From assembly GCF_958295425.1 (NCBI RefSeq), contig NC_081142.1, forward strand, positions 3,986,917-4,050,916: 64,000 nucleotides of DNA. Reading direction: 5' to 3'. The DNA comes from Solea solea (taxonomy: Eukaryota > Chordata > Actinopteri > Pleuronectiformes > Soleidae). Below, one piece after another: positions 39,481 to 50,991 of the stretch. The first letter of the stretch is position 1, and each line of letters starts with the position of its first letter. The notes below the pieces were generated by a model. It saw nothing but the letters and a program-made list of their open reading frames with translations, did not search any database and was not told where the DNA came from. A program made the translations under genes and the position numbers.

Positions 39481-41467
39481 AGATTATTTTGTTGTTTTTG
39501 ATGTTATTATATTATTATGGTATTGTTGAACAGACAGCGTTATGTGTATAACATTATTTGTATGCAGCGTAGGAAAAGAAAATGAAGACAAGAAGGGACA
39601 GTGTGGTCTCTCGAGGTCCATGGGACGTGTTATAGTATAGAGTTTGACCCCTACTCTGTCCGTCCTCCTGCCCTTTCCCTCTTCTCTGTCTTTTTCTCTC
39701 AGCAGTAATGACCAGACAACCACTGCTGTAATATTCTCTGTTCTATAACTGACAACTACAAAAGGTCACACTGTGGGAGGGGTCTCATCCCTCTAATGAC
39801 TCGACCAGAGCAGAGCCCTCTCACTCCATTCAAATGTCAGCAAACCAGAACAAGTACTCCTGTACTGACTGTTGTCTTTGAGTTTTCCTATGATGTAGAA
39901 TATATGTCAGCATCATAATATAATATAATATATTGAGTATGAGGAGTATCATTTTAACCGACGTAAGAAATAAACAAAATGTGCTTGAACTTCTTTGTAA
40001 AGACATTATTGATAAAGGTTTTACATGTTCAGTAAGTGTCCTTCACTCTCAGGAAAACAACACTCAGGTTGGTTCACCTGAGAGAGAGAAATGCAGAATA
40101 AAGATGGTCAACAATGCTACTTGAAAAAGACGAACGGCACAGACAATAATCCAGCGGTAAAATGCTCACAAGTGAGCAAGAAGGTAAAAACATGAAGAAC
40201 ATACAAAATATGATCATTGAAAAGGATGTGTCATTTCCCTTTATTCTCTTTCACAGAATAAAGTGACAACGATGTACCAGGATCATATTTTCCTTCCTGC
40301 AACTGGCTGTTTTACGACAAGAACTGATTCCTGTTAGTGTAGCATTAGCTGGGTGGAATTATTATATTATATTAATACTTATATTATTAATACTTGAAAG
40401 ATGCAGTTTTAGATCAGTGTCTGGACATGCATATTTGCTGGTGCACAAGTTTGACCAGAGACCAGAACAGAGACCTTTCTGATAATGGCAGTGCTATCAG
40501 ATTAACCGAGTGACTGAATTGATGTTTCTCTTGACTGTGATGGTAGAATTCAAGCAAATGTACTCTAAATGTACTTCTATAGGTTACCAAAAATATTACT
40601 GACATTAAAAGCTTTATGTAAAAGCAACTACTCACCTGCTCCCAGCACTGATCTCTCCTCATAATGACTCATAAAGAAACATTTTAGAAACATATTTTAC
40701 TAAGCAACTTGACTAATGTTCTGCCTGAGTCTTTTTTTTTTTTAAAGTGCTCTAAAAGCCTAGAATACCAGAGACAGTGGGATGACTGTGAATGAGTGGC
40801 ATAGGCTGAGCAAAAGCACAATAACTATCATTATCCTCTGAGACATACAGTATTTTGAGTGTCAGGATTGCAAAATTAGACAGGGGAGAGACAAGTGGCC
40901 CAAGGATAACTATTTTTGTTCTGTTAATTATTTTGTGCTTTTTCTGCCACAAGAGAAAATCAAGTATTTATCAAAACAACAAAAACATACGAGTAATAAA
41001 AACATGGTGCTGATATTATGAACAGACAAAAAAGGAAGAAAATGAAAAAGGAAAAGAGACCTCAGTCAATTACGAGTTCCACCTAGTTTGTGTCTACATC
41101 GATTTGTTGGGGACTAGGATCTCTGCTTTTTCACGATTCACCTAATTGCACTCACTCTGACCCTCTAATTACTTCACTGAGCCCTTGTTGGTCTCACCTG
41201 AGTGCACGGGTAGTTTCTGCCATACCAACATGAGAGGAAGGGATGGAGAGAGAGAGAGAGAGAGAGGATGCGAAGGCAAAAGGAAGAAACGGACCTGAAT
41301 TAAGAATGCCTGAGATTATGTCTGAGAGAGCAGCATAGAGACTGAGACTAAATCTGAGCTGAGATGAAGGGTATACATTAGTGTTAACGTACTGCTGTAA
41401 CCATATAACAGACGATACCATACTGTGATAATGATGAAAGTGAAATGAATTCACCACCAACACATAC

Positions 41468-42625
41468 CTGATGGGAGGAGACCAAGGGCCCAGTTGGGTG
41501 CAAAGAACCCAAAAGGGTTGTTTGTGTCTTTGTTGTCCGTCGTCTCCTTGGATTTTTGGTCCACACCTTTGAATGGTGTCCACCGGCTTCCAACTTTGAC
41601 AGACTCAGACACTGCAGACCTGGATTCCATTTGTGTGGTGCTGTCTTTAGAGTCAGTAGTCAACTGGATGAGCCCTGTAGTCGAGTGAGATCCCACAGTA
41701 GGTGCTAGAGTAGCCTGACCCTGCTGCAGGTCGGGTGCATTTGTTATTTGCTCCTTCTCTTCCTGAAGCCATGAAATAGAGATAGATGGCTCCTCTGTGG
41801 GGGAGCTGTGAGAGGAGTTTTCTGCTGTCATTTCTGTCCTTGGTGTGTTGCTGGTCAGCAGAAGCTCTGGTGTGGTTACATAAGAGGGTGTCAGCACCTC
41901 CATCAAGGCTTCGGGCGTGGATGTCCCCAACTCCTCTCTGCTTGTGCCTTTGCTGTGCTTCCTGAAAGGAGGAGTAAATCCTGAATTTGAACTGACCTCC
42001 CCTCTGTGTGAAGAGGCAGTGAAGAGGGTCTTAGTTGATCTGACATAGATCTCACCCACAGCCTCTTCAGCTGCGTCCTGCTCCTGGGAGCCTGGGTGTG
42101 AGGAGGCTGGCTGTTTAACTAGCTGCCACTGAGACAAAGTGGTTTGCTCAGCCACAGTTACAAGCTCACTCAGGCTGGGTGGAGACTCGTTTTCAGGACT
42201 GAGTTTGACACCACTGCTGTCCAAGCTGTTGACTTTCACTCCTATTCCACGAGGAAAGTGGGTCCCCTCTCCACTCCCCTCTATCTCCGCCTCCTCCCCT
42301 GCCACAATCCTAGCATCTGTTGGAGAGGCGGTGCCTTCTTCATCCTGATCCTTTCCTTCGCCTGAGTAATTTTCAGAGTTTTCCTGCAGGAGGGACTTGG
42401 GGAGGGTCATCACCTCGAGAGGCCCTGCTTTGGCTTCCATGCGCTCCCAGGACGGACGTTTACCCACATGGACCACATTTCCAGAAGGTCCCACTTTAGA
42501 GCCGTGCATGGACGTGATGGCCCACTGAAAGTGGCTGCTGGGGGCAGGAGCACTGTGGGAGCTTCCTTTGGGAACCTGAGTGTCACTGGGTGGAGGTTTC
42601 TCGTCAAGAGTTGATGCGGTGAATT
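41468..42625 (-). CDS. ncan: neurocan exon: large GAG-attachment exon 2
   Basis: This 1158-base exon is phase 1-1. It starts after tgtag with AA TTC ACC (the split codon gives Glu) and ends TCA G before gtatgtg. It encodes about 386 disordered residues rich in Ser, Thr, Glu and Pro, with no cysteine, as expected for the central chondroitin sulfate region of neurocan. Two Ser-Gly sites sit in acidic context: NYSGEGKDQDEE (SG at 42360-42365) and EIEGSGEG (SG at 42270-42275). These are the best glycosaminoglycan attachment candidates in the window. N-glycosylation motifs include NYS and NSS. The last 17 residues before the junction, NPFGFFAPNWALGLLPS, form a hydrophobic island just ahead of EGF1. 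No internal Met here is a start; translation enters from the upstream exon. Confidence 0.93.
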
Positions 42626-44270
42626 CTACAGGGAACAAAAAGACAGAGGAGATAAAGTCACTCCATGTCGTTATCAGGTGAAGTTAATTCTTTTGAATTT
42701 GGAATAAGTGATGAAAAACTCACGACTGGCTTTCATGAGCTAAAAAGGTATTTTTGGAACATGAAATTGTATCTTAACCCAAGACTAAAGTCCCTGCATT
42801 AACTCAGGGTTGTGCACACAGTAAAACAGTTTCTGTCTGGGATAATAAAATTAATGAAGTGAGTGCAGACAGTGAACTGAAATTTAGACCACATCCTTTG
42901 GGACTGTGTCCCCATGGCTTTGAGTGCTCATTGTTTACCAAATAATACAAAATTCATTGATTAAGAGAGGAAATCATCTCATATACATGATATAAATAGA
43001 AAATAAATGTGCATACATTTAAAAAGGCCACACCATAGTTACTACCTAAACTTATATCCATCTTTTGTCTTATAAGAAGGTAAATGTTAGCTTCCACTCC
43101 ATAACATTACATTTCCATGACTAAATTTGGACCAGTTAAAATTAAAATTAGAATTGTGACATATTTTTGCATTTTTAATTAAAAGTTAATTATATAAGAT
43201 GACTCATTAGCACGTGTATGATGTGATCACATTTGATTGCTGGCTTCAGAGTGAGTGCGCCCACATAAAACGCAGAAAAAAAACATAAATAGAAATTAAT
43301 TAAGTTAACGCCACCATCTGATGCATAAAATATTTCCTCAAACATTTTTTTTGTGTGTTTTTTAAATCACTTATCTTCACATCAAAATTATACAAACCAA
43401 TCAATCTAACAATCTTGACCTCAACAAAAAAAACCTAATCTGGCCAGAAGATTATTTTTCCCTCAAGCTGTTTTCACCAGCAGCTCTTATCATCTTCACC
43501 TCCACAGACCAAATGAAATACGTTGCTGCAGCCACGCAATCTTTTCTCATTCTTGCAATTTCTCACATGAAACATGAACATGACATGTGGTGCACGTTCC
43601 ACTCCAGTTTACAGTATACTGTGTTGTCATCCACAACCACATGTTTCCTCTATTCCCATTTATTTATTTATTAGCAAAACACATTTCCCAACATCTCTTA
43701 TTGCATTATGTCTAATGTTTTTCTGCTAAAAGTCTGTAGTCAAATAAAAATAGCTGCAAATGTACTATAAAGCTGTATATTGTGGGCTTCTGTCCTCACC
43801 AGTGGCACCAATCAGTGCTGCTCCATGTGGAAGACCAGAAACACACAGATAGAGACTAAAAAGATGGAAGGTTGTATTCAAAGTAATTTCACACTTCTCT
43901 GTCCCTGTTTTCTTTTTCTGTGTAGATTCTGTTACAGCAAACAACCGCCTGAGTACACTTGCTTGTAGTGAGAGAAGCAGTGTGGAAAGAACACAGGCGC
44001 ACTTTTAACACGATAAATGATTTGCTCCACAACAAACTCCATCTAAGACCTGATTATTTCGATAAAGTGGTCCAGTGTACCTTATCAGGTTACTTTAAAC
44101 CAGACTCCGTGTACATACCATCAATTATTCATTCTGTTTGCGTGTGTGACTCATGACTGGTTTGTAGCTTGGGTTTCTTTTACGGCAGCAGCACAATCGT
44201 GTTACTGCGAGGCCCAGCTCGTGTTGCTACCATCCTTATCTCAGCTCAGTTAGCAATACAGCAGAGTGAA

Positions 44271-44287
44271 GGGGGGGGGGGGGGGGG
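44271..44287. repeat. poly-G run (17 G)
   Basis: Seventeen consecutive G residues lie in the intron. The length may vary or be misassembled. On the neurocan sense strand it is poly-C. Confidence 0.9.
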
Positions 44288-45238
44288 CGGAGCAGCAGCA
44301 TGCAGCACTCACCACAACAAATTATCATGAGAGAAACAACATATACAAATATGTTCTCGCATAAAATATTCAAATCTATTTAAATTATTCACAAGGTCTG
44401 GTGCTGCTTTATGCCTAAGTGAGGTTTATCAGCCTGAAGTTCATTTCCATAAGAGCCACGTAGACCGGCGTAATTGTGCTATTAATAATCTAAATAGCTA
44501 ATTACATACTTTTACTACACACACGGATGAAAGTGAGAGTTATGAAGCGCATTCATCCGCTTTGATCATCTATGCAATGACCCATGTAATAAATACAATG
44601 AGACAATTAGGTGTAGGTCTGGCTGGTTCCATGGTGCTACTCAAAGCTTGGTTAAAGTTCATCTCTGCTGCTGTAAATCTATTTAGGGGAAATGCTTGGA
44701 AATGCCACAAGCACACACACACACACACAACTCCATAAACGTGTAATAATAAACCCCATTCAGACAGCAATGCTGTTCTTCCATTGTGAGTGGTTCTGCT
44801 TTGTTGACTCCACTTTATTGGAGTAAACGGACTGAGAGAATCCCTCCGGTCAGACACGCACGATATTAAACGGTGAGAAGGCAGAAAAGAGGAGGGGAGA
44901 GACACAATGCCACCTCAGCCCCGTCGCAGATAAATATCACAGAGGAGGAGTTACGTCATTGTGTGTCAACATGCTGACTCCTCTGGGGTTTGTCTCGTGT
45001 CTCGTGGAAAGCAAACATGGATTTTGTCATAACGGGACTTTTTTTTGCAACTGCATTGCAGCTGGAGCTAAAAATACTTGTGAAAAATGATGAATCAAAT
45101 ATGAATATATTATATTAAATATTAAAAAGGAAATAATGTTTATCAATTGCATGTTTACAGATGTTTTAGATCACATCACATGCTACTATCACCACTGCTA
45201 GATACTGTAACTTTAGTAATTTTATAAATAAATATATG

Positions 45239-45266
45239 TATTACCTTTCACTTTTGAAAGGTAATA
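45239..45266. repeat. short perfect inverted repeat
   Basis: Arms of 12 bases, TATTACCTTTCA and its reverse complement, flank a 4-base loop CTTT. It is a perfect small hairpin in AT-rich intron sequence, with no following T-tract or gene end to suggest a role. Confidence 0.75.
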
Positions 45267-46414
45267 TTGATTATTCATAAAGAGAACTATATGTAGAGTA
45301 TTTGATGCCATACTGGAGGAGATCCATAAATAGGCAGCTAGACAGAACAAATCACATACTTTGGTCTCCTAGTTTCTTCCTTCTAATAGCTATAAAAACA
45401 ACTTTTACCTCTAATACCATTTTTGTTTTCAGCTAGAAGGGAAATGGAAGAATGAAAGAGGAAAGAGTACAAGCAATAAAAGTATTTTTTCTGCACCTCC
45501 CCATGCTGACTTTGAGTAATTGTTGAGAATCAAGGTCTGATTGACTGCCACAATCCCAGGAGGCCATCACACTGGTGTGGGCCAGTGGACCATCAAAGAA
45601 AAAAAAAAAAATCAATCAATTAATCAATCTCTGTGGATTTGTCATTTAGGTTGTGCATGACAGCGTGCAGCTCCTGGACACATGGGAGAAGTCACAGCTG
45701 TCTGACAAAGGGATTTAAAATAACCAAAATAATAAATTAAATCACTTCAGCTTGCTGTGGCTCAGATGAATATAAAGAAACAAATAAGAAACCTGACACA
45801 CACAAAAAAAATCCACTTTTCTTTAAGGGCAGCAGATGATTTTCTTTTCACCCTTTGAGGAAAAAAGAAAATGAGCCTGAAGAACTTTTGGCCTTTCAGG
45901 ACTTCCAAAAGTCAAAGACATTTCCCCAATTCGCAAAATAATTTAAGTCGATAAAAAAAAGAATCCCACTGTGTGTTGAAAGTACCAGTATGTTCCTCTA
46001 TCAAAGTGGTGTGGCACCATCAAACCACCAACTGATGAGTGCTGAGATTCAAGGAGTAGCCTGAGGTGCACAATAACAATGTTAATTTAGCTTCCTAATG
46101 CTAGTTTAAGAAGTCACATCAGCTGGGCCACTTTCAATAAAACATTAACATTAAAGAAAGAAACAACACTTCCTCAGCTCCCTTTCTCCCATCTTCGCCT
46201 TTCTTCCCTCTTCCTTGATCTTCTCATCCCCCTCCTGTCCCGCTCATCCTCACTGGAGTGATCATTACCGCCTACCTTCACAGAGCCGCCGCTTAATTGG
46301 CAGAGACAGAGATGGCGGTGAGGGGGAGCGGCGGAGGGGCCCAACCTGCACGTTAATTGGATACGGCTGTGAATAATCCATACAGACTAACGCTTGAATT
46401 TGCATTAATGCCTC

Positions 46415-46439
46415 GGGGGGGGGGGGGGGGGGGGGGGGG
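46415..46439. repeat. poly-G run (25 G)
   Basis: Twenty-five consecutive G residues, a G-quadruplex-capable homopolymer and a likely site of sequencing or assembly length error. Confidence 0.92.
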
Positions 46440-47729
46440 TCATCCAATTTCAGGTAGCACAGCAGTGAGTATTTATATCAATAAAGCCCCCAATTGCTAG
46501 GTGAGAGAAGCCTAGACCCTTTATTGAATCATTCCACTGGCTGTCTGTGGGAGAGTGTTAGTCTTACTTTGTATCCTCCCCTTTTAGCTGGTGCCAAGGA
46601 TGTGTTATTTGTGGCGGCCATTAAAGAAAACTACCTTTTTCCACCCAAGGGTGTGATACAAATTCTTTTTGGTTCCTATCCGGGACATTTCTCTTCTGAA
46701 GTGTAATTTGCCATGAATGTTGCTGCCTTGCTCTGGTAGTTATTGGTCCGGAATACTTCCAGTCATGAGCCATTCCTCTAAACTTTAATCTGGTTTTACC
46801 CCAGAAGTTATAAACTAGAAGAAGTGATCTTGTGGGGTTTTGTTGCCAGGGTGTTTTCAACAAGGCTCGAGCTGAACTTTTTCACCTCAACTGTGTTGCA
46901 CTACAGGATTCCTGAGGGTAACGACGCTCGCACATGCTCTTCTGTATAAACCCCCCAAAACTCATGCTGCTTCTGAAAATGAAAATTTTAATTTCAATGT
47001 TTTTCCCATTAAAAAAACCCCGACATGGCCTTAAAGCAGCTTATATTCAACGACATGACGATGCACACATCAGCACCCTTTCAACCACCAAACAAACATA
47101 CATCTCAACCCATATAAACAGAGCATCACTTGGCTCCTCCTGTTAAATCCCCCATGATGAAACTTCATTTTCATTAAGTGGGTGATTAAACTTCACTTCC
47201 TGTCTGGTCACGTTGCATAGCTTTTCTTATCAGTTCAAATCATTTTTCCCTCAGCTAGAACCAGAATTGTAATTCATAAAAATAAGCTGCCAATTTTAAT
47301 GCAGGTTTGTCGTTTCTCTAAATAAACCATAAATATGTGCGCTAACCTTTTATTAAATCATGATGGATTAAAATTCCAGCTTAGTGTTTATTTGTTTCTG
47401 GCAGCCTGCACTGTAAACAAAGCATTCTGTCAGTGAATATGAGAATATAATCTCCGTTTCACTACAACATTGAGCATTACTATATGCGCTATATGACCTT
47501 TTTGCTTGTATGCAATTACTGTATAATTAAATTTACGGCCATTCTTTATATTACCCTGTGGAGGAATATATTATGGTATGCTCAGAGGGAGAGAGACTGG
47601 CATGGAGAATGTGGAGACCTTTTTTTAAATGTTGCATTGTTTCTGGTTCAATTTTATACTGATGTTCGTTTGAAGTTTAAGCTTGAAACACAAGTTTATT
47701 TAAAAAAGAAATCAGTGTTGGTCTCTTAC

Positions 47730-48575
47730 CATTAACAGTGGACAGAGTGGCATCAGTAGATGTGCTGGAGGCCTGTTCTCCTGTCCCCGTGTTTCCACCT
47801 GCAGGCTCTAACTGAAACAGTGGTGTCACCTCCTTCTCCTGCTCAGACAGACCGTCCACTGGACTCTGCAGTTCACTGGTTGGAGCCCTGAAGGGAAAAC
47901 TCTCACTGTTTTGCTCCATGATGGCATTGTCCATGTTGCCCTTGTCTCTGCTGGCTTTAGGTAAACTCAGGTTTTTCCTGGAAGCCTCGCTCTGCGTCTG
48001 GTTCTCCCTAAATTTATCGTCAGGCCATGAAATTCTCTTCTCTAACTCTTTATCCCCCCCACCACCAGTCCAGTACCGAAAGGGTTTCATCAGAGTGTTC
48101 ACAAACTCAGTGAATAAACTGTTAGTGGCTTGAGGCTGTGGAGTGGAAGAAGCTGTGGATGATAAACTTGGGCTGTCAGAACCAAAAAAGCCACCATCTT
48201 CTTCCTCATGAGCAGAACCTCCATGACTCTCCATGCTCTCAAGGGCAGAAAGGCCAAAGGTGTTGGTGCTCTCTTGTACATCTGTCTCTGTGCTGAGTTG
48301 GTTGCTTCTCAAGCCATTCTTTCCTTCCTTCCAACCCCCATCAGGCCTTAAGTGGACGACTATGTGCTCCTCAGAGATCTCTGAGGAGTTGTTGAGTCCA
48401 GTAATGGAGTTCACTCCTGCTTTGTCCAAGTCAACCAGGCCAGTCCAGGTAGAGGTTTTGAGATCAGGGGCACTGCGTATGGCTCCGGTGCCTAAGGACA
48501 CATCCTGTGCTGCTGTGACGGCAGTTTGGTGTAAGGCCTGAGGTTCAGCAGCCTGCATCCCTGCTGGTTGATGAG
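47730..48575 (-). CDS. ncan: neurocan exon: GAG-region exon 1
   Basis: This 846-base exon is phase 1-1, with acceptor gttgcag at 48576-48577 and donor gtaag after AAT G. It continues directly from Link 2 (CAA G plus CT gives Ala), reading AHQPAGMQAAEP, where mammalian neurocan also has an Ala-His start after its second Link module. About 282 residues follow, without cysteine and rich in Ser, Glu and Gln, with acidic clusters such as HEEEDGG. No Ser-Gly pair in acidic context is seen, so this half may carry fewer chains than the next exon. N-glycosylation motifs NNSS, NQT and NLS are present. A hydrophobic island FTEFVNTLMKPFRYW at about 48070..48115 stands out from the disordered surroundings. 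Confidence 0.93.
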
Positions 48576-49431
48576 CTGCAACACACAACAGCCTCATTTC
48601 ACCAAAAGGAGAAAAAGTTGTTTTGTTTTTTTGTGATACTGTTTTTTAATATCAGAGCCGGCACCATAGCTTTCATCACAATGGATTTTATCCAAACAGG
48701 AGCAAACATGCGTATACTTCCTGCACGTCATAATAAATGAGGTTGTATTGACAATATTATTTACACGGGGCTGAATTTATATGATTAAATAAAGCTATTT
48801 GCCATCTACATGTACTTTGTCTATCTGAATGATTTGATTTGTTGGAGTCATAATGTTAATGTGCATACAACATTGCTGGTGCAGTGATGAGGTTCATCCA
48901 TCAGCTGTTTGTTTTGACAGCTACACTGCTGCTCTGCTCTCACGCTGTTCTCATGTCCTTAAAATTATTGGGTTATGCAGTTGTTTCGCTTCAATGAAAA
49001 TTTTATAAGCTGTCATTGTGAAAGATGAAAATATCAGTATTTCCTTTTTTCCTGAGCAGTGGAAGTGTAATTTCCCGTCTGTTGCAATCGGGACAAACAA
49101 AATAAGCTAAAAAATTATGAAATATGCAATAGTGAATAATCCCAATGTGAACATGAAATTTAAATAATCCTGTCTGAGTTGGCCAGTGATGGGATCCCCC
49201 CTTTCTCTTTATCTCTCTAGCTTCAGTACACACAACATGCAACACCTTAAATCCATGAGGATACAAATGTCACACAGTCTCTTCACAACGACGTCATGTG
49301 TGACATAAACATCTTGTGCAAATTAAAAGAGCAGAATAGAGAGCATATTCCGATCCAGACTCCCCTTCTTGTTGCCATGGATATTAGCAAATAGTGGCAC
49401 ATGACATTCATCACCAAAAAGCTCTCAGTAC
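48576..49431 (-). other. 856-bp intron between Link 2 and GAG exon 1
   Basis: This intron lies between donor gtact at 49431 and acceptor tgcag at 48576. I see no repeat or ORF of note. The donor GTACT is a weaker consensus than the others in this gene. Confidence 0.88.
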
Positions 49432-49725
49432 CTTGGTAGCAGTAGGCATCAAATTGGGCTGTGGTGTCAGGGAAGCCGGTTCGGTTTGGGTTGTTGTAGA
49501 CGGTCCTCACGCCTGGCTCGTCTCCACCGCAGTTCTTCCGCGGGACATTGATGGGGTACCGGACGCTGCCGTCTGCAAGCCAGCCAGGATCACACTGGTC
49601 TAGACCAGCCTGCCAGGCAAGATAGAGCTGCCCGACGGTAGCCAGCTGGGCACCCAGGGAGTGGCAGTGGGTGGAGGCTGTGGCCAGGCTCAGCTTCTCT
49701 GGCATTGTGGAGTGAAAGACCTCAC
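49432..49725 (-). CDS. ncan: neurocan exon: Link module 2
   Basis: A single 294-base phase 1-1 exon encodes the whole second Link (proteoglycan tandem repeat) module, the usual lectican arrangement. It opens [14 protein letters not shown] and carries the four conserved cysteines in [22 protein letters not shown] and DAYCYQ. Hallmark segments are [27 protein letters not shown] and [15 protein letters not shown], and the NRT glycosylation site is also found in mammalian neurocan. With Link 1 it should form the hyaluronan-binding region. The acceptor is ttcacag at 49726-49727 and the donor follows CAA G. Identification is secure. Confidence 0.97.
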
Positions 49726-50863
49726 CTGTGAAGAACAAGTGGAGAAAGGTCAGTGTAGAGTGTTGAAGGAAAGGTATCAGTGATTTCCATGCTTCTCATG
49801 AATTGTTTATGTAAACAGCCCCGATATGACGCATCCCATTTGTTGTAAATTTGGTTGAAGATTGAATTGACATTATCGTCTTCTTTAAAAGGCAGAAAGT
49901 TCTAGCATCATCTCTTTATCCTTTTGTGAAAACAACAAAAAAGGTAGAGACTTGGAGCAGAGGGATAAAAGAGAAGTTTTACGGGTTTTTGCATAAGAAA
50001 GCACTTTGCCTGAAATAAAAAAAAATAACTCATCAGTTATTCAAAGCACAGACTATATAAAGGCAGTTCTTTGATTTCAAAGCATTGCAGAGAGGAAGAA
50101 AGAGAACGACTAGTGCACAGAAACAACTTACAAAGTACAGGAAGAAAGTAGCAGATGAAGAAAGGTGATGGTAAAAAAAAAAGTTATGCAAAAAATTTGC
50201 TTTGAGAGACAGAAAGAGCTTTATGAGGACGACTACATCTGCTCGTCACACATGAGATTAGGTGATCTGCTGATGACTGCAAAATATGAGCTTGAGGGGA
50301 AGACTGTAAATGAGGATGAATATGAATCTAAGAGGATCCTGGAGCTACAAACTGGAAAAAAATATGTTTCTAATTGAGATAAAGAGGTGAAAGGCCAGAG
50401 GGTTAGGGTAACACTAGAACACTTTGTATATATAAAGCTATATGCACACTTCCATAGCATGACATTTAGAGCATGGAAACATTGAAAGATATACTGTTCT
50501 TTGAGAGGCTTAGATCATCAGTCATTACTGAATTTACAATTTGAATCAATGTAAAATACATTTGTTTACCTGCTCTACGTCTTAACCATCTCTGCCTGTG
50601 GCATCATACTCAGAATGTTTTAGGATAATTCTACCAACCAACTCTCTCTTTGTCTTCTGCGTCACTCTGTACCTCCACTGTACCTACAAGTTCTTAGTCA
50701 CAGGTCAAAGTTCTGCTTCTTGTTCTTGTTCTTCTTATTATACGTCTATGACCTCCCTCATCCTTCCTCACCCCCCCTGCCCTCTTCCTTCGTGGTCACA
50801 ACCTCCCCACACTTAGTGGGTCCATGCATGACCAAATTTCAAGTCCAAACTCCTGACTCCTAC
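49726..50863 (-). other. 1.1-kb intron between Link 1b and Link 2
   Basis: The donor is gtagg at 50863. It is AT-rich with a pyrimidine-rich stretch around 50700..50810 on the plus strand. No repeat or gene is recognised. Confidence 0.88.
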
Positions 50864-50991
50864 CTTGAAGTTCCTTTGCAAAGCAGTACACATCAAACAG
50901 CTCTTCGGGGGACCTGCTGCCGTAGTTACGGACTCCAGGTGAGTCTTCGCGATCGCCATAGCAACCAGGTCGAGGCGACTGGATGGGATAC
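50864..50991 (-). CDS. ncan: neurocan exon: Link module 1, second half
   Basis: This 128-base exon completes Link module 1. It begins after ctctgcag with G TAT CCC ATC, completing an Arg codon from the previous exon. It reads [16 protein letters not shown], then [16 protein letters not shown], and [10 protein letters not shown], supplying the third and fourth Link cysteines. It ends CAA G before gtagg, so Link 2 starts with Gly. The RPGCYGDR and YCFAKEL strings closely follow mammalian neurocan. The 175 plus 128 split of the first Link module is the standard one in lecticans, so the gene structure is conserved here. Confidence 0.97.

Larger units (their letters stand above)
22881..41467 (-). 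other. 18.6-kb intron between the second GAG exon and EGF1
   Basis: The donor is gtatgtg at 41467 and the acceptor AG is at 22881-22882. The flanking exons join in phase (TCA G plus TG), so no intervening exon is required. It holds AT runs (23757, 28383), a short GGGTCGGGCCGGGTTC repeat scrap (about 24284), the 77-bp palindrome at 25607, CA/TG runs (26119, 29237, 39221), a CAT run (29554), a SINE-like copy fused to a Tc1 relic (31455 to 32281), TAAAG-terminal repeat ends (32785, 39456), and an AAT/ATT palindrome (37641). I see nothing I can name in the stretches from about 24400 to 25600, 26200 to 28300, 29600 to 31400, 33100 to 37100 and 39900 to 41400. Confidence 0.9.
42626..47729 (-). other. 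5.1-kb intron between the two GAG exons
   Basis: The donor is gtaag at 47729 and the acceptor AG is at 42626-42627. It contains two long G runs (44271..44287 and 46415..46439), a 12-bp-arm hairpin at 45239, and AT-rich filler. I see no coding region or recognisable transposon. Confidence 0.88.
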
